From NCBI GenBank assembly GCA_028283825.1, contig JAPWJW010000001.1, forward strand, positions 1,550,001 through 1,614,000: a DNA stretch of 64,000 nucleotides, in the 5' to 3' direction. Shown here piece by piece: positions 18,436 to 30,563 of the stretch. Both the position numbers and the translations under genes were made by a program. A model generated the notes under the pieces. The model saw only the letters and a list, made by a program, of their open reading frames with translations. It was not told where the DNA came from and ran no database searches. Position 1 is the first letter of the stretch. Every line of letters starts with the position of its first letter. Source of the DNA: Azospirillaceae bacterium (GTDB lineage: Bacteria > Pseudomonadota > Alphaproteobacteria > Azospirillales > Azospirillaceae).

Positions 18436-20400
18436 TTACTCCACCGGCACCACGGGCAGGTCGATGAAGCTGGCCTGCGCACCCTGGTGGTAGATGCGCT
18501 GCGTCGCCTTGGCGTAGTCGCCGGGCTTGGCGAAGAAGATATTGTCCACGAAAGTCTGCGGGTTGCGGTCATAGAGCGGGAACCAGCTGGACTGGATCTG
18601 CACCATGACGCGATGGCCCGGCAGGAAGACGTGGTTGGCGTTGGGCAGTTCGAAGCGATAGCGCTGGACCTTGTTCGCCGGGATGGCGGTCGGGTGTTCC
18701 AGGCTGTCGCGGTAGCGGCCGCGGAAGATGTCCATGCCGATGCCCAGCTGATAGCCGCCCATCTCCGGCTGCGACGGCACCTCGTCCGGGTAGACGTCGA
18801 TCAGCTTGACCACCCAGTCGCTGTCGGTGCCCGAGGTGCTGGCGTACAGGTTCACCACCGGCGCGCCGCTGATCTTCATGGGCTGGGTCAGCACCTCGCT
18901 GGTGTAGACCAGCACATCGGTGCGGTCGGCCACGGCGCGCTGGTCGGTCACCAGCCAGCGCTTCCAGGCATCACCGTCGCGGAAGCGCACGGGGCGGGGG
19001 GTGAAGGGCACGGGCTTGGCCGGGTCGGAGACATACTCGTCATAGGCCGGGCCGCCCTTGGCGGGTGCGGTGAAGCCCAGGCCCTGGCCGGCCTCAAGGT
19101 ACAGCGGCTTGGGCGTGCTGGCGCAACCGGTGGCGCAGGATGTGGGCCAGCGGTTCAGATGCCGCCAGACGTTGGTGCCGCTTTCATAGACCAGCACCGG
19201 CGGGGTGTCGGCCTTGGGCGCGCCGTCCTTCAGATGTTCGTTCAGGAAAGGCAGCATGGTGTTCTGGCGGAAGTCCAGGGCGGTGTCGCCCGCGAACTTC
19301 AGCGGCCCCAGGGTGCTGCCGTCGTAATTGACGCCGCTGTGCCGCCACGGGCCCAGCACCAGGTAGTTCAGGTTGTTGTTGGTGTCCTTGGGCTCGATCG
19401 CCTCATAGGTGTGGACCGCGCCATACATGTCCTCCTGGTCCCACAGGCTGGCGACGATCATGGTCGGCACGGTGGGCGTGCGGGCGGCCAGGATCACGTC
19501 CAGCGCCTGGTTCTGCCAGTAGGCGTCATAGGCCGGGTGTTCGCTGAGCTTGTGCCAGTAGGGCAGCTGGTCCAGGTGGTACTTGTGGGCGAAGTCGCCG
19601 GCGGATCCCGCCTCCAGGAAGGTCTGGTAGTCGTCATAGGCGCCGCGCGGGATGGCCTCGCCGGAGCCCTTCACCGTGGTCTGGCCCTGGAAATAGTCGA
19701 AATTGGTCTGGCGGAAGGCGCCGTTGTGGAACCAGTCGTCGCCCTTCCAGCCATCGACCATCGGGCTCATGGGCACGGCGGCCTTCAGGGCCGGGTGCGG
19801 GTTGGCCAGCGCCATCAGCACCGTGAACCCTTCGTAGGAGGATCCCACCATGCCGACCTTGCCGTTGCTTTCCGGCAGGTTCTTCACCAGCCAGTCGATG
19901 GTGTCGTAGGCGTCGGTGGCGTGGTCCACGTCGGTGTTGTTCAGCGGCCCGCGCAACGGCCGGGTCATGACGTAGTCGCCTTCGGAGCCGTACTTGCCCC
20001 GGATGTCCTGGAAGACGCGGATGTAGCCTTCCTCGACAAAGCTTTCATCGCCCTGCGCCAGCGTCGCCACCATGTGCGGGCTGACGGAGCGCTTGGCCCG
20101 GTTGGTGGCATTGTAGGGGGTGCGGGTCAGCATGATGGGGGCGCCCTTGGCACCCTTCGGGATGACGATGACGGTGTGCAGCTTCACGCCGTCCCGCATG
20201 GGGATCATGACGTCGCGCTTGACGTAATCCGCCCCCTCGATGGTCGAGTCCACGCTGGCCGGGATGTCCGGCGCCATATAGGGCGTCATCGGCGCCGGTG
20301 CCGTCTGCGCCAGCGCCGTGGTCGCCATCAGCAGGCCGGCACCCAGGGCGCACCCCGCGCGGCGCAGGCCCCGGGCCCGCTTCGTCATGCCCAATCCCAT
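18436..20400 (-). CDS. CocE/NonD family hydrolase (X-Pro dipeptidyl-peptidase fold), exported
   Basis: A 654-residue alpha/beta hydrolase. A signal peptide is visible (ALGAGLLMATTALAQ). MRDGVKLHTVIVIPKG and RTPYNA open the catalytic domain; the nucleophile is the Ser of GMVGSSYEGF. Candidate Asp and His lie in LWDQEDMYG and WRHSGVNYDG. The C-terminal jelly-roll (X-Pro_C, about residues 390-650) contains LNRWPTS and VMVQIQSSWFPLYDRNPQT. The family includes cocaine esterase and glutaryl-7-ACA acylases; the substrate here is unknown (an N-acyl or ester amide). AAGGGGATTTTTGG before the ATG at 20400 serves as ribosome site; ATG at 20388 is an alternative. Divergent from the GerW-like gene, with a 227-bp shared promoter region. 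Confidence 0.9.
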   Translation of the reverse strand: MGLGMTKRARGLRRAGCALGAGLLMATTALAQTAPAPMTPYMAPDIPASVDSTIEGADYVKRDVMIPMRDGVKLHTVIVIPKGAKGAPIMLTRTPYNATNRAKRSVSPHMVATLAQGDESFVEEGYIRVFQDIRGKYGSEGDYVMTRPLRGPLNNTDVDHATDAYDTIDWLVKNLPESNGKVGMVGSSYEGFTVLMALANPHPALKAAVPMSPMVDGWKGDDWFHNGAFRQTNFDYFQGQTTVKGSGEAIPRGAYDDYQTFLEAGSAGDFAHKYHLDQLPYWHKLSEHPAYDAYWQNQALDVILAARTPTVPTMIVASLWDQEDMYGAVHTYEAIEPKDTNNNLNYLVLGPWRHSGVNYDGSTLGPLKFAGDTALDFRQNTMLPFLNEHLKDGAPKADTPPVLVYESGTNVWRHLNRWPTSCATGCASTPKPLYLEAGQGLGFTAPAKGGPAYDEYVSDPAKPVPFTPRPVRFRDGDAWKRWLVTDQRAVADRTDVLVYTSEVLTQPMKISGAPVVNLYASTSGTDSDWVVKLIDVYPDEVPSQPEMGGYQLGIGMDIFRGRYRDSLEHPTAIPANKVQRYRFELPNANHVFLPGHRVMVQIQSSWFPLYDRNPQTFVDNIFFAKPGDYAKATQRIYHQGAQASFIDLPVVPVE

Positions 20401-20627
20401 CCAAAAATCCCCTTTGCCTGTTCCATCAAATTGCCCGTTCCAGGGGCCCGATGGTCGCGGGCGCCTGGAACGTAGTTGGGCTGAACGATAACGGGGAGGA
20501 CGCGTGCGTCAAACGACCTTCGGTAACGGAAGTGTTACAACGCCGGTCGCGTTGAATCCTTAAGTAGAGTTATTCCGCACCGATGCGCGTCATGATATTG
20601 TTGCGCCGCAACACGGGAGGCGAAACC

Positions 20628-21038
20628 ATGACGTTCCTCAACCCCTTCACCGTCGACCCCACCAAGGCCTACACCCAGGACCTGATGGAGGAATTCCGCA
20701 AGGCGTTCGACCAGGGCACCCTGGGCGATCCCATCACCATCGACGGCACCACCATCATGACCGTCAACCTGGTCACCTTCGGCGTCGGCACCTATGGCGG
20801 CACCGCCTGGGGGGAGGGGGTGGGCGGCGGCGGGGGCGGCGGCAGCATCCCTTGCGCCATCATCGTGGTGCGCGAGGGCAAGGTGGAGATCCACAAGATG
20901 CCGGATGAACTCACCAAGTCCGCCGCTGAGAAGGTGACGCAGATGGTGACCCAGATGCGCGGCCCCCACGGCAAGACCGAAACCGTGGTCAGCACCGACC
21001 AGGCCGAGGTCAAGCAGTCTGAAACGGTGGTCAGCTAG
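20628..21038 (+). CDS. GerW/YtfJ family protein
   Basis: A 136-residue protein; GGGAGG 7 nt before the ATG fixes the start. The central block YGGTAWGEGVGGGG, the Gly run and IPCAIIVVREGKVEI match the pattern of the spore-protein YtfJ/GerW family, in which a Gly-rich loop precedes a strand carrying 'GKVE'. In Bacilli GerW is needed for lysozyme-dependent spore germination; proteobacterial members have no known role. Residues ~105-136 are Thr/Val/Glu-rich. No signal peptide or TM. The stop overlaps the convergent sulfotransferase stop by 4 bp. Family assignment moderate. Confidence 0.65.
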   Translation: MTFLNPFTVDPTKAYTQDLMEEFRKAFDQGTLGDPITIDGTTIMTVNLVTFGVGTYGGTAWGEGVGGGGGGGSIPCAIIVVREGKVEIHKMPDELTKSAAEKVTQMVTQMRGPHGKTETVVSTDQAEVKQSETVVS

Positions 21039-21814
21039 CCGCCCGCCGCCTCTTCCGCCGGTACGGGATAATAGGCGGCCAGGAAGGCCCAGAAGGCGTT
21101 CTCCAGCAGGGTTTGCGATTGCTCCGGCAGGGTCCGGTACTTGCCGATGGCGCCATCGCCGATGTGTGACTTGTGCCAGTGGGTGACCGGGTCGAACAGG
21201 TCGGGCTTGGCCTGGGTGCCGGCGTTCTCCACGAAGCGGCCGCTTTCCTCCAGTTCCGCCAGGGTCTTGCGGATGGTCCGGGTCAGCAGTTGCTCATGGA
21301 TGCGGGCCAGCACCGCCGGCGGGGCGTCGACGCCGATCAGGTCCGCGATGCGGGCGACGGAGGCCGGGTCGTTGTGGAAGTCCTCCTCATACCGCAGCAC
21401 CATCGTGCGCCGGCCGCGCACGATGCAGGGCTGGATGCGGCGCACGCTGCGCAGGACATAGGCGAAGGCGTCGTTGAAGGGCTGGCCGAAGCGCTGCATC
21501 AATGAGGCGACACAGTCGCGCGGGTCGCGGATGGTGATGACGATGGGGATGTCCTCGTGCGCCAGGCGCAGCTGGGTCATGCTGTCCGGGTGGTGGGTTT
21601 TCAGCACCAGGGGGCGCTCCGCCTTCTGCCCGATGCCGACGTAATGATCCAGATTGTTGCGGTAGTCGGATTTGAAGCCATCGTCGCCATGGACATGGGC
21701 CAGCAGCGCGCGCACGACGTTGAAGGACCAGGTCGAGGCGCTACCCGGCATGCCGACGCAAACAATGACAGAATTGTTGTTAATGGCTTTTAGGTCGCCA
21801 TCTTTCTGCAACAT
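21035..21814 (-). CDS. Sulfotransferase domain protein
   Basis: A 259-residue P-loop protein of the PAPS-dependent sulfotransferase superfamily. The 5'-phosphosulfate loop is VCVGMPGSASTWSFNVV (residues ~18-34) and the 3'-phosphate segment is ITIRDPRDCVASLMQRF. VLKTHHPDS after strand 3 and the C-terminal HWHKSHIGDG (usually W..H/KVG) also fit. It would transfer sulfate from PAPS to a hydroxyl on a metabolite, glycan or peptide; acceptor unknown. No signal peptide, so cytoplasmic. It stands alone on the minus strand, with an AT-rich upstream region (21815-21890) that is unusual for this window and may hold its promoter. Confidence 0.82.
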   Translation of the reverse strand: MLQKDGDLKAINNNSVIVCVGMPGSASTWSFNVVRALLAHVHGDDGFKSDYRNNLDHYVGIGQKAERPLVLKTHHPDSMTQLRLAHEDIPIVITIRDPRDCVASLMQRFGQPFNDAFAYVLRSVRRIQPCIVRGRRTMVLRYEEDFHNDPASVARIADLIGVDAPPAVLARIHEQLLTRTIRKTLAELEESGRFVENAGTQAKPDLFDPVTHWHKSHIGDGAIGKYRTLPEQSQTLLENAFWAFLAAYYPVPAEEAAGG

Positions 21815-22129
21815 CGTAAATCACCCAATCCGCCGATAACTTTTCTTTATTTTTAAAGCTCTATTTTATACAGGCGATAATGGACATTTGGTCGCACCCC
21901 CTTCATGAGAAGGCGTGTGCCCCTAGGCAATTCGGCCAAGGGCGGACTTTTTCATGGATTTGTGCGCCCCCGGCCATTGTATCGGGCGACGCGGCGCCCT
22001 AATTTCCGCCCTGCATGGCGTCCGTTGCGGGGCCAGGCCTGTCGCGCGTCGGGGCGTGGGCGGCCATGGGCTTCCGGGGGATCGGGCGGGCATGCCCAAT
22101 CAAGATCAAGCCATCAGAGAGGGGCTGAC
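21815..22129. other. Divergent promoter region, sulfotransferase / alcohol dehydrogenase
   Basis: No gene seen. Bases 21815-21890 are conspicuously AT-rich (TTTTCTTTATTTTTAAAG run), then GC content returns to the local level. It should contain promoters for both flanking genes. In-frame codons upstream of the dehydrogenase start show no family similarity. Confidence 0.45.
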
Positions 22130-23194
22130 GTGATCAAGACCTTGGGATATGCGGCCCAGAAGGCCAAGGCGCCGTTGGCGCCGTTTTCGTTCGAGCGCCG
22201 GGACCCCCGTGCGCACGACGTCGTCATCGACATCAAGTACAGCGGCATCTGCCATTCCGACGTCCATCAGGCGCGCGATGAGTGGGGCGGCAGCGTGTTC
22301 CCCATGGTGCCGGGGCACGAGATCGCCGGTGTCGTCACCGAGGTGGGCTCCGGCGTCACCAAGTACAAGGTGGGCGACAAGGTCGGCGTGGGCTGTTTCA
22401 TCGACAGCTGCCGCGAGTGCGAGTACTGCAAACAGGGGTTGGAGCAGTTCTGCGTCAAGGGCATGACCCCGACCTACAATGGGTACGAGCGGGACGGCAA
22501 GACGCTGAGCCAGGGCGGTTATTCCACCGCCATCGTGGTGGATGAGAACTACGTCCTGCGCATTCCGGAAAACCTGCCCCTGGACGCTGCCGCCCCGCTG
22601 CTGTGCGCCGGCATCACCCTCTACTCGCCCCTGGCCCACTGGAAGGCCGGACCGGGCAAGAAGGTGGCCATCGTCGGCCTGGGCGGCCTGGGTCACATGG
22701 GCGTCAAGATCGCCCACGCCATGGGTGCCGAGGTCACGGTGCTGAGCCAGTCGCTGCGCAAGCAGGACGACGGCAAGCGCCTGGGCGCCGACCATTTCTA
22801 CGCGACCTCCGACAAGGAGACGTTCAAGAAGCTGGCCGGCACCTTCGACCTGATCGTCAACACCGTGTCGGCGCCCATCGACTGGAACGCCTATTTGGGC
22901 CTGTTGAAGGTCGATGGCGCCCTGGTGGTGGTGGGCGTTCCGGAAGAGCAGGTGCCGGTCGGCGCCTTCTCCCTGATCATGGGCCGCCGCAGCCTGGCGG
23001 GCTCGCTGATCGGTGGCATCCCGGAAACGCAGGAGATGTTGGACTTCTGCGGCAAGCACAACATCACCAGCGACATCGAAACCATCGCCATCAGCCAGGT
23101 GAACGAGGCCTATGAGCGCGTCGTCGCCAGCGACGTGCGTTATCGCTTCGTGATCGACATCGCCACGCTGAAGACGGCGGAAGCTGGATTCTAA
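22130..23194 (+). CDS. Zinc-dependent NAD(P) alcohol/aldehyde dehydrogenase, CAD/YahK-like
   Basis: A 354-residue medium-chain dehydrogenase. The GTG at 22130 with AGAGAGGGG upstream is preferred, giving [16 protein letters not shown], the usual start of YahK/CAD-type enzymes. Catalytic zinc ligands: GICHSDVH (Cys, His) and PGHE; structural zinc loop [15 protein letters not shown] with four Cys. Cofactor motif: [14 protein letters not shown], with S-x-S-x-R-K (SQSLRKQDD) after the second strand, typical of NADPH users. It probably reduces a broad range of aldehydes. Monocistronic; repeat copy B follows. Confidence 0.93.
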   Translation: MIKTLGYAAQKAKAPLAPFSFERRDPRAHDVVIDIKYSGICHSDVHQARDEWGGSVFPMVPGHEIAGVVTEVGSGVTKYKVGDKVGVGCFIDSCRECEYCKQGLEQFCVKGMTPTYNGYERDGKTLSQGGYSTAIVVDENYVLRIPENLPLDAAAPLLCAGITLYSPLAHWKAGPGKKVAIVGLGGLGHMGVKIAHAMGAEVTVLSQSLRKQDDGKRLGADHFYATSDKETFKKLAGTFDLIVNTVSAPIDWNAYLGLLKVDGALVVVGVPEEQVPVGAFSLIMGRRSLAGSLIGGIPETQEMLDFCGKHNITSDIETIAISQVNEAYERVVASDVRYRFVIDIATLKTAEAGF

Positions 23195-23209
23195 TTTAAG
23201 TAATAAGTA

Positions 23210-23361
23210 CCAGCGGCATGAGGCCAAGCCTCATGCCGCTGTAGGCCCCGACCGGGGCCGCCGGACCTTTTCGGGGAGCGTCAGCGGACTAAAAAGGGAG
23301 GACAAGCCAAGGGCCCGGATGGGCCCGCCCGGCGTCTGAGGGGGCCGCACATCAGTGCGGC
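23210..23361 (+). repeat. Dispersed structured repeat, copy B, with fifth hairpin
   Basis: Core 23210-23344. Hairpin 1 GGCATGAG/CTCATGCC; hairpin 2 GGCCCCG/CGGGGCC; hairpin 3 CCTTTT/AAAAGG with the conserved loop; hairpin 4 GGCCC/GGGCC with loop GGAT; tail CGTCTGAGGGG. A fifth hairpin GCCGCAC/GTGCGGC (23344-23361) overlaps the 3' end of the DUF3422 gene. The copy lies between convergent genes. Confidence 0.85.
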
Positions 23362-24629
23362 ACGTGCCGCCGCAGCCAGCGGGCGGCGAGGGCGACCACG
23401 CCGGCGCAGACCGGCACGGCGATGGCCACCATGTGGGCGGTGCTGGGCCAGCCCTCCACCTCCGGCAGGCCGTGCATCACCTTTTCCACCAGCGACACCA
23501 GGTAGTAGGTGATGCCCACGATGGACAGGGCCTCCACCGCCTCCTGGATGCGGACATGCATGCGCGAATTGCGGTCCAGCGACGACAGCAGGCTGGCGCT
23601 TTGTGTGGACAGGCCCACGTCCACGCGGGTGCGCAGGATGGCGCTGGCGCGCTCCACGCCGGCCGCCACTTCGCCCTGAAGCCGGGCCGCCGCCTCCACC
23701 GTGCGGATGCCGGGGCGCAGGCGGCGTTCCAGGAACAGGCCGATGCGCTGCAGGCCGGCGATGCGCTCCTCCCGCAACTCCTCCAGCCGTTCGGCGACGA
23801 TCTCGCCATAGGCCAGGCTGGCGCCGAAACGCCAGCGGTTGCGGGTGACCAGGTGGTTCAGGTCGGCCGCCAGGTCGGTCAGGGTGTCCAGTGCCGCCCG
23901 GTCCTCCACCGCGTCGCGGCTGTCGCGGATGCGGCCGACGATGACCTCCAGCCGCGCCTCAAGGGCGGTCAGGTCGGCCATGGTCTCGCGCGCTTGGGGG
24001 AAAGCCAGGAAGGCGGCGGCGCGATAGGTTTCGATCTCCAGCAGGCGCTGCACCAGCCGGCCCAGCCGGTCGGGCGTCAGGCTGCGGTTCTGCACCAGCG
24101 CCCGGCTGTAGCCGTGCTCATCGATCTGGAAGTCCAGGGCGGCCCAGGCCTCGCCCCCGTTCACGATGGCGGCCGCGCAACTGCCGGCGGGAAAGCGCGC
24201 GGTCAGCGCCGCCGGATCCGGCGGGCCGTCCGCCTGCTCCAGGCGCAGGGCCACGGCGGCCAGGCGACCGGTGCCCAGCGGGCCGAAGACGCCGTCCAGC
24301 AGGGTTTCCACCGCCAGGCGGGTTTCATCCCCGTCATGGCCGGCGATGGCCACGGTGGTGCTGATGAATTCGGTGTGGTGTTCCCATTTCACCTGCGCCG
24401 GGCGGCCGGCGATGGCCGTGACCACCACGCCATAACGCGCCGCGGTGTCGCCGGCGGGCAGGGCGTCCAGCAAGGTCAGCAGACGGGTGGCGCATTCCGT
24501 CCCTTCCGCCGGGGTGGCCAGGAAGGTGACATGAAAGATCTCCACCGGCGCCTTCAAGGGCAACGCCATGCGGGAGTGCAACTCCTGCATCAACACGCCG
24601 CGCAACGGGTGATCCGCCGCCGTACCCAT
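23352..24629 (-). CDS. DUF3422 family membrane protein
   Basis: A 425-residue protein of unknown function. The start at 24629 (MGTAADHPLRGVLMQELHS) is preferred because AAGGATG precedes it; ATG 24638 and TTG 24653 are alternatives. The N-terminal HPLR..L..ELHSR block and KWEHHTEFISTT are typical of DUF3422. The middle (about 170-360) is helical and probably coiled-coil (ALEARLEVIVGRIRDSRDA, RRLRPGIRTVEAAARLQG). Two TM helices close the protein (VGITYYLVSLVEKV and HMVAIAVPVCAGVVALAARW), giving an anchored, mainly cytoplasmic topology. The stop codon lies within the fifth hairpin of repeat copy B. No functional partner adjacent. Confidence 0.82.
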   Translation of the reverse strand: MGTAADHPLRGVLMQELHSRMALPLKAPVEIFHVTFLATPAEGTECATRLLTLLDALPAGDTAARYGVVVTAIAGRPAQVKWEHHTEFISTTVAIAGHDGDETRLAVETLLDGVFGPLGTGRLAAVALRLEQADGPPDPAALTARFPAGSCAAAIVNGGEAWAALDFQIDEHGYSRALVQNRSLTPDRLGRLVQRLLEIETYRAAAFLAFPQARETMADLTALEARLEVIVGRIRDSRDAVEDRAALDTLTDLAADLNHLVTRNRWRFGASLAYGEIVAERLEELREERIAGLQRIGLFLERRLRPGIRTVEAAARLQGEVAAGVERASAILRTRVDVGLSTQSASLLSSLDRNSRMHVRIQEAVEALSIVGITYYLVSLVEKVMHGLPEVEGWPSTAHMVAIAVPVCAGVVALAARWLRRHVPH

Positions 24630-24758
24630 CGTCCCCATCCTTAGAATCCGCAAACCGAAAGAGACGGCGATGTTATCACACCGCCCCGTGCGGGCCAGCG
24701 GCCGAACCGTTGCCTCGGCGGGCGGTTCGCGGGGGAAAGGATGGGATGCCGACCCCGG

Positions 24759-26909
24759 TCAGGCGGCAGCCACGCGCTTCTTGTTCAAAATCTCCAGGAT
24801 TTCCGCGGCGGCGACGGGAATGTTGGTGCCGGGGCCGTAGATGGCAGCCGCGCCCGCCTGGTACAAAATGTCATAGTCCTGCGGGGGGATGACGCCGCCG
24901 CACACCACCAGGATGTCGCCGGCCCCCTGGGCCTTCAGGCTGTCGATCAATGCCGGAACCAGGGTCTTGTGCCCGGCCGCCTGCGACGACACGCCGATGA
25001 CGTGCACGTCGTTCTCGACCGCCTGGCGGGCCGCTTCCTCCGGCGTCTGGAACAGCGGGCCGACGTCGACGTCGAAGCCGATGTCGGCGAAGGCGGTGGC
25101 GATGACCTTGGCGCCGCGGTCATGGCCGTCCTGGCCCATCTTCACCACCAGCATGCGCGGCCGGCGGCCCTCGGCCTCGGCGAAGGCGGCCACGTCCTGG
25201 CGGATACGGGCAAAACCCTCATCGCCATCATAGGCCGAGCCATAGACGCCGCTGACGGACCGGATGACGGCGCGGTGGCGGGTGAACACCTTTTCCAGCG
25301 CGTCCGAAATCTCCCCCACCGTGGCGCGGGCGCGGGTGGCCTTGACCGCCAGATCCAGCAGGTTGCCGGTGCCATCGCGCGCACCCTGGGTCAGGGCCTC
25401 CAGGGCCGCTGTCACGGCGGCGGTGTCGCGGCTGGCGCGGATCTGCTTCAGGCGGGCGATCTGGGCCTCGCGCACCGCGGTGTTGTCGATGTCCAGCACC
25501 TCCACCCGCTCAGGATTCTGCGGCCGGTACTTGTTGACGCCGACCACGACCTCTTCACCCCGGTCGATGCGGGCCTGGCGGCGGGCGGCGGCCTCCTCGA
25601 TCATCAGCTTGGGCAGGCCGCCTTCCACGGCCTTGGTCATGCCGCCCATGCCCTCGACCTGGTCGATCAGCGCCTCGGCCTCGGCCACCAGGCTGGCGGT
25701 CAGGCTTTCCACGTAATAGCTGCCGCCCAGCGGGTCGACCACGTGGGGCACGCCGGTTTCCTCGGCGATGATCAGCTGGGTGTTGCGGGCGATGCGGGCG
25801 GAGAAGGGGGTGGGCAGGCCCAGGGCCTCGTCAAAGCTGTTGGTGTGCAGCGACTGGGTGCCGCCCAGCACGGCGGCCATGGCCTCGATGGTGGTGCGCA
25901 CCACGTTGTTGTAGGGGTCCTGCTCCGTCAGGCTGACGCCGGAGGTCTGGCAGTGAGTGCGCAACGCCAGGGAACGCGCATCCTGCGGGTCGAAATGCTT
26001 CTTCATCAGTTTGGCCCACAGCAGGCGCGCCGCGCGCAGCTTGGCCACTTCCATGAAGAAGTTCATGCCGATGGCGAAGAAGAAGGACAGGCGCGGCGCG
26101 AACTGGTCGACCTTCAGCCCTTTGGACGTCGCCGCCCGCACGTATTCCAGCCCATCGGCCAGGGTGAAGGCCAGTTCCTGCACCGCCGTGGCGCCGGCCT
26201 CCTGCATGTGGTAGCCGCTGATGGAGATGGAGTTGTACTTGGGCATGTTCAGGGCCGTGTACTCGATGATGTCGGCCACGATGCGCATGCTGGGGTCGGG
26301 CGGGTAGATATAGGTGTTGCGGACCATGAACTCCTTCAGGATGTCGTTCTGGATGGTCCCGGACAGCTTGTCCTGGCTGACGCCTTGCTCCTCCGCCGCC
26401 ACGATGTAGCCGGCCAGCACCGGCAGCACGGCGCCGTTCATGGTCATGGACACACTCATCTTGTCCAACGGGATGCCGTCGAACAGGGTCTTCATGTCCT
26501 CCACGCTGTCGATGGCGACGCCGGCCTTGCCCACGTCGCCCACCACGCGCGGGTGGTCGCTGTCATAGCCGCGATGGGTCGCCAGGTCGAAGGCGACCGA
26601 CAGGCCCATCTGGCCCGCCGCCAGGTTGGCCTTGTAGAAGCGGTTGCTTTCCTCCGCCGTGGAGAAGCCGGCGTACTGGCGGATGGTCCAGGGCCGGTGG
26701 CTGTACATGGTGGCGCGGGGGCCACGGGTATAGGGTGCGAAACCCGGAAGGGTCTGGACCTCCAGCCCTTCCAGGTCCGCCGCGGTGTAGAGCGGCTTCA
26801 CCTGGATGCCTTCGGGCGTGGTGCGCACCAGGCCCTCGGCATCGGCACCGAATTCCTTGGCGGCCAGGCGCTGCCAATCGGCCAGGGTCTTTTCGGGGAA
26901 GTCGCTCAT
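24759..26909 (-). CDS. mcm: Methylmalonyl-CoA mutase
   Basis: A 716-residue B12-dependent mutase converting (R)-methylmalonyl-CoA to succinyl-CoA. Substrate domain: [19 protein letters not shown] and [21 protein letters not shown]-terminal cobalamin-binding domain (about 585-710) with [20 protein letters not shown], i.e. DxHxxG with the cobalt-ligating His, then [11 protein letters not shown] and [10 protein letters not shown]. Start 26909 (MSDFPEK) is likely; a GTG at 26918 overlapping the pccA stop is the alternative. It is a single-chain (MCM/ScpA-type) enzyme. Third gene of pccB-pccA-mcm; no epimerase or MeaB chaperone gene is adjacent. Confidence 0.95.
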   Translation of the reverse strand: MSDFPEKTLADWQRLAAKEFGADAEGLVRTTPEGIQVKPLYTAADLEGLEVQTLPGFAPYTRGPRATMYSHRPWTIRQYAGFSTAEESNRFYKANLAAGQMGLSVAFDLATHRGYDSDHPRVVGDVGKAGVAIDSVEDMKTLFDGIPLDKMSVSMTMNGAVLPVLAGYIVAAEEQGVSQDKLSGTIQNDILKEFMVRNTYIYPPDPSMRIVADIIEYTALNMPKYNSISISGYHMQEAGATAVQELAFTLADGLEYVRAATSKGLKVDQFAPRLSFFFAIGMNFFMEVAKLRAARLLWAKLMKKHFDPQDARSLALRTHCQTSGVSLTEQDPYNNVVRTTIEAMAAVLGGTQSLHTNSFDEALGLPTPFSARIARNTQLIIAEETGVPHVVDPLGGSYYVESLTASLVAEAEALIDQVEGMGGMTKAVEGGLPKLMIEEAAARRQARIDRGEEVVVGVNKYRPQNPERVEVLDIDNTAVREAQIARLKQIRASRDTAAVTAALEALTQGARDGTGNLLDLAVKATRARATVGEISDALEKVFTRHRAVIRSVSGVYGSAYDGDEGFARIRQDVAAFAEAEGRRPRMLVVKMGQDGHDRGAKVIATAFADIGFDVDVGPLFQTPEEAARQAVENDVHVIGVSSQAAGHKTLVPALIDSLKAQGAGDILVVCGGVIPPQDYDILYQAGAAAIYGPGTNIPVAAAEILEILNKKRVAAA

Positions 26910-26914
26910 GATGC

Positions 26915-28927
26915 TCACTCGAACTCGATGATGATCTGGTCGACGGCGAGGGAGGAGCCCTTGTCCGCGGCGATCTTCTTTACCTTGCCGTCGGCTTCGG
27001 CGCGCAGGATGTTTTCCATCTTCATCGCCTCCACCACCGCCAGTTCCTGGCCGGCCTTGACCTCGTCACCCACGGCCACCGCCACGGTGACCAGCAGGCC
27101 GGGCATGGGCGACAGCAGGAACTTGGACATGTCCGGCTTGGCCTTGACCGGCATCAGGGCCGCGAACTCCGCCGCCCGCGCCGTCAGCACCTGGACATCC
27201 AGTTCCGCCCCGGCGTGGAACAGGCGATAGCCGATGCCTGTGCCGTCCACCTGCACCGCCAGCGCCTGGCCGTCCACGGTGCCGGTCCACAAGGTCTGGC
27301 CCGTTTCCCAGTCGGCGCTGCGCACCGCCAGGGTCTGGCCATCCAGGATGACATCGTGGCCATCGTCGGCGGCGTCAACCTCCAGGGCGTGGTTGTCGCG
27401 GCCCACCCGCACCACCCAGTCGCAGGGCACCACGCGATGATGCCCCGCCATCTGGCCGGAGATGGTGGCGTCACGCTCCACCCGGCGGCGATGGATGCTG
27501 GCCGCCACGGCCAGCAGGCGGGTCAAGGTCTCCGGCGGCAGCTCAAGGCCGTGGAAGCCGTCGGGGAATTCCTCGGCGATGAAGTTGGTGGTCAGGCGCC
27601 CCTCGCCAAAGCGGCGGGATTCCACCAAGGCGGCCAGGAAGCTGATGTTGTGGCCCACGCCGCGGATCTGGAAGCGGTCCAGCGCGTCGCCCATGGCGGA
27701 GATGGCGGTGGTCCGGTCGGGGCCATAGGTGATCAGCTTGGCGATCATGGGATCGTAGAACATGCTGATCTCGCCGCCCTCGTGGATCCCTGTGTCCACG
27801 CGCACCACGCCGGCCTCATGCCCACCGGCACCCGCACCCTCGGCGGGCGGGCGATAGCGGGTGACGCGGCCGATGGAGGGCAGGAAGTTGCGCGTCGGCT
27901 CCTCGGCATACACCCGCGCCTCAAGCGCCCAGCCGGTCAGCTTCACCTCATCCTGGGTCAGGGGCAGCTTCTCGCCCGCCGCCACCCGGATCATCAGTTC
28001 CACCAGATCCAGGCCGGTGATCATCTCCGTCACCGGATGTTCCACCTGCAGGCGGGTGTTCATCTCCAGGAAGTAGAAGTTGCGGTCCTTGTCGACGATG
28101 AACTCCACCGTGCCGGCACTGCGGTACTGCACCGCCTGCGCCAGGGCCACGGCCTGCTCACCCATGGCCTTGCGCGTCGCCGCGTCCAGGAAGGGGCTGG
28201 GGGCCTCCTCGATCACCTTCTGGTGACGGCGCTGGATGCTGCACTCACGCTCGCCCAGGTAGACGCAGTTGCCATGGGCGTCGGCCATCACCTGGATTTC
28301 GATGTGGCGCGGCTCGGTCACGTACTTCTCGATGAAGACGCGATCATCGGCGAAGCTGGACCGCGCCTCATTGCTGGCGCTGCGGAAGCCTTCGCGGGTC
28401 TGGGTGTCGTCCCAGGCCACGCGCATGCCCTTGCCGCCGCCGCCGGCCGACGCCTTGATCATCACCGGATAGCCGATGTCGTGGGCGATGCGCACCGCCT
28501 CCTCATCGTCCTTGATGACGCCCAGGTAGCCGGGAACGGTGGAGACGCCGGCGGCCTTGGCCAGCTTCTTGGACTCGATCTTGTCGCCCATGGCGCCGAT
28601 GGCGTGGACGTCGGGACCGATGAAGGTGATGCCGTTGGCCTTCAGGGCCTCGCAGAACGCGGCCTTTTCCGACAGGAAGCCGTAGCCCGGGTGCACCGCC
28701 TGGGCGCCGGTCTTCAGGCACGCCTCGATGATGCGGTCGGCCACCAGGTAGCTCTGGGCCGACGGGGCGGGGCCGATGGCCACGGCCTCGTCCGCCATCT
28801 GCACATGCAGAGCGCCGGCATCGGCGTCGGAATAAACCGCCACCGTCTTGATGCCCATGCGGCGCGCCGTCTTGATGACCCGGCAGGCGATCTCGCCCCG
28901 GTTGGCGATCAGTATTTTGGTGAACAT
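26915..28927 (-). CDS. pccA: Propionyl-CoA carboxylase alpha subunit (biotin carboxylase / BCCP)
   Basis: A 670-residue subunit. Start 28927 ([17 protein letters not shown]). Biotin carboxylase domain 1-450: ATP-grasp loop [13 protein letters not shown], then [11 protein letters not shown]-type segment [20 protein letters not shown] and [20 protein letters not shown]. The BT linker domain spans ~470-590; the C-terminal biotinyl domain has [11 protein letters not shown] with the biotinylated Lys about 35 residues from the end. It carboxylates biotin with bicarbonate and ATP for PccB. Adjacent to pccB (11-bp spacer) and overlapping or touching mcm, so it is specific to propionyl-CoA rather than acetyl-CoA by context. 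Confidence 0.95.
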   Translation of the reverse strand: MFTKILIANRGEIACRVIKTARRMGIKTVAVYSDADAGALHVQMADEAVAIGPAPSAQSYLVADRIIEACLKTGAQAVHPGYGFLSEKAAFCEALKANGITFIGPDVHAIGAMGDKIESKKLAKAAGVSTVPGYLGVIKDDEEAVRIAHDIGYPVMIKASAGGGGKGMRVAWDDTQTREGFRSASNEARSSFADDRVFIEKYVTEPRHIEIQVMADAHGNCVYLGERECSIQRRHQKVIEEAPSPFLDAATRKAMGEQAVALAQAVQYRSAGTVEFIVDKDRNFYFLEMNTRLQVEHPVTEMITGLDLVELMIRVAAGEKLPLTQDEVKLTGWALEARVYAEEPTRNFLPSIGRVTRYRPPAEGAGAGGHEAGVVRVDTGIHEGGEISMFYDPMIAKLITYGPDRTTAISAMGDALDRFQIRGVGHNISFLAALVESRRFGEGRLTTNFIAEEFPDGFHGLELPPETLTRLLAVAASIHRRRVERDATISGQMAGHHRVVPCDWVVRVGRDNHALEVDAADDGHDVILDGQTLAVRSADWETGQTLWTGTVDGQALAVQVDGTGIGYRLFHAGAELDVQVLTARAAEFAALMPVKAKPDMSKFLLSPMPGLLVTVAVAVGDEVKAGQELAVVEAMKMENILRAEADGKVKKIAADKGSSLAVDQIIIEFE

Positions 28928-28938
28928 CGGGGCAGGCC

Positions 28939-30474
<1,536 letters not shown>

Positions 30475-30563
30475 CGCCCGTCTCCTGCCCGGTTATGGAA
30501 GTGCCTGGTGGCTTTGATTGGGAACGGGGCGGGTGCGGCCCACCCCGATTGACAGATGCGATG

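Noticed and set aside
18487-20475. 662-codon plus-strand open frame opposite the CocE-type gene
   Set aside because: No recognisable motifs; the opposite strand has signal peptide, catalytic Ser motif and jelly-roll.
20821-20845. Gly-codon run as a frameshift or sequencing error in the GerW-like gene
   Set aside because: The Gly-rich loop is expected in this family and the frame continues with conserved strands.
24741-27230. 829-codon plus-strand open frame opposite mcm/pccA
   Set aside because: Spans two real genes on the other strand and has shadow-type composition.
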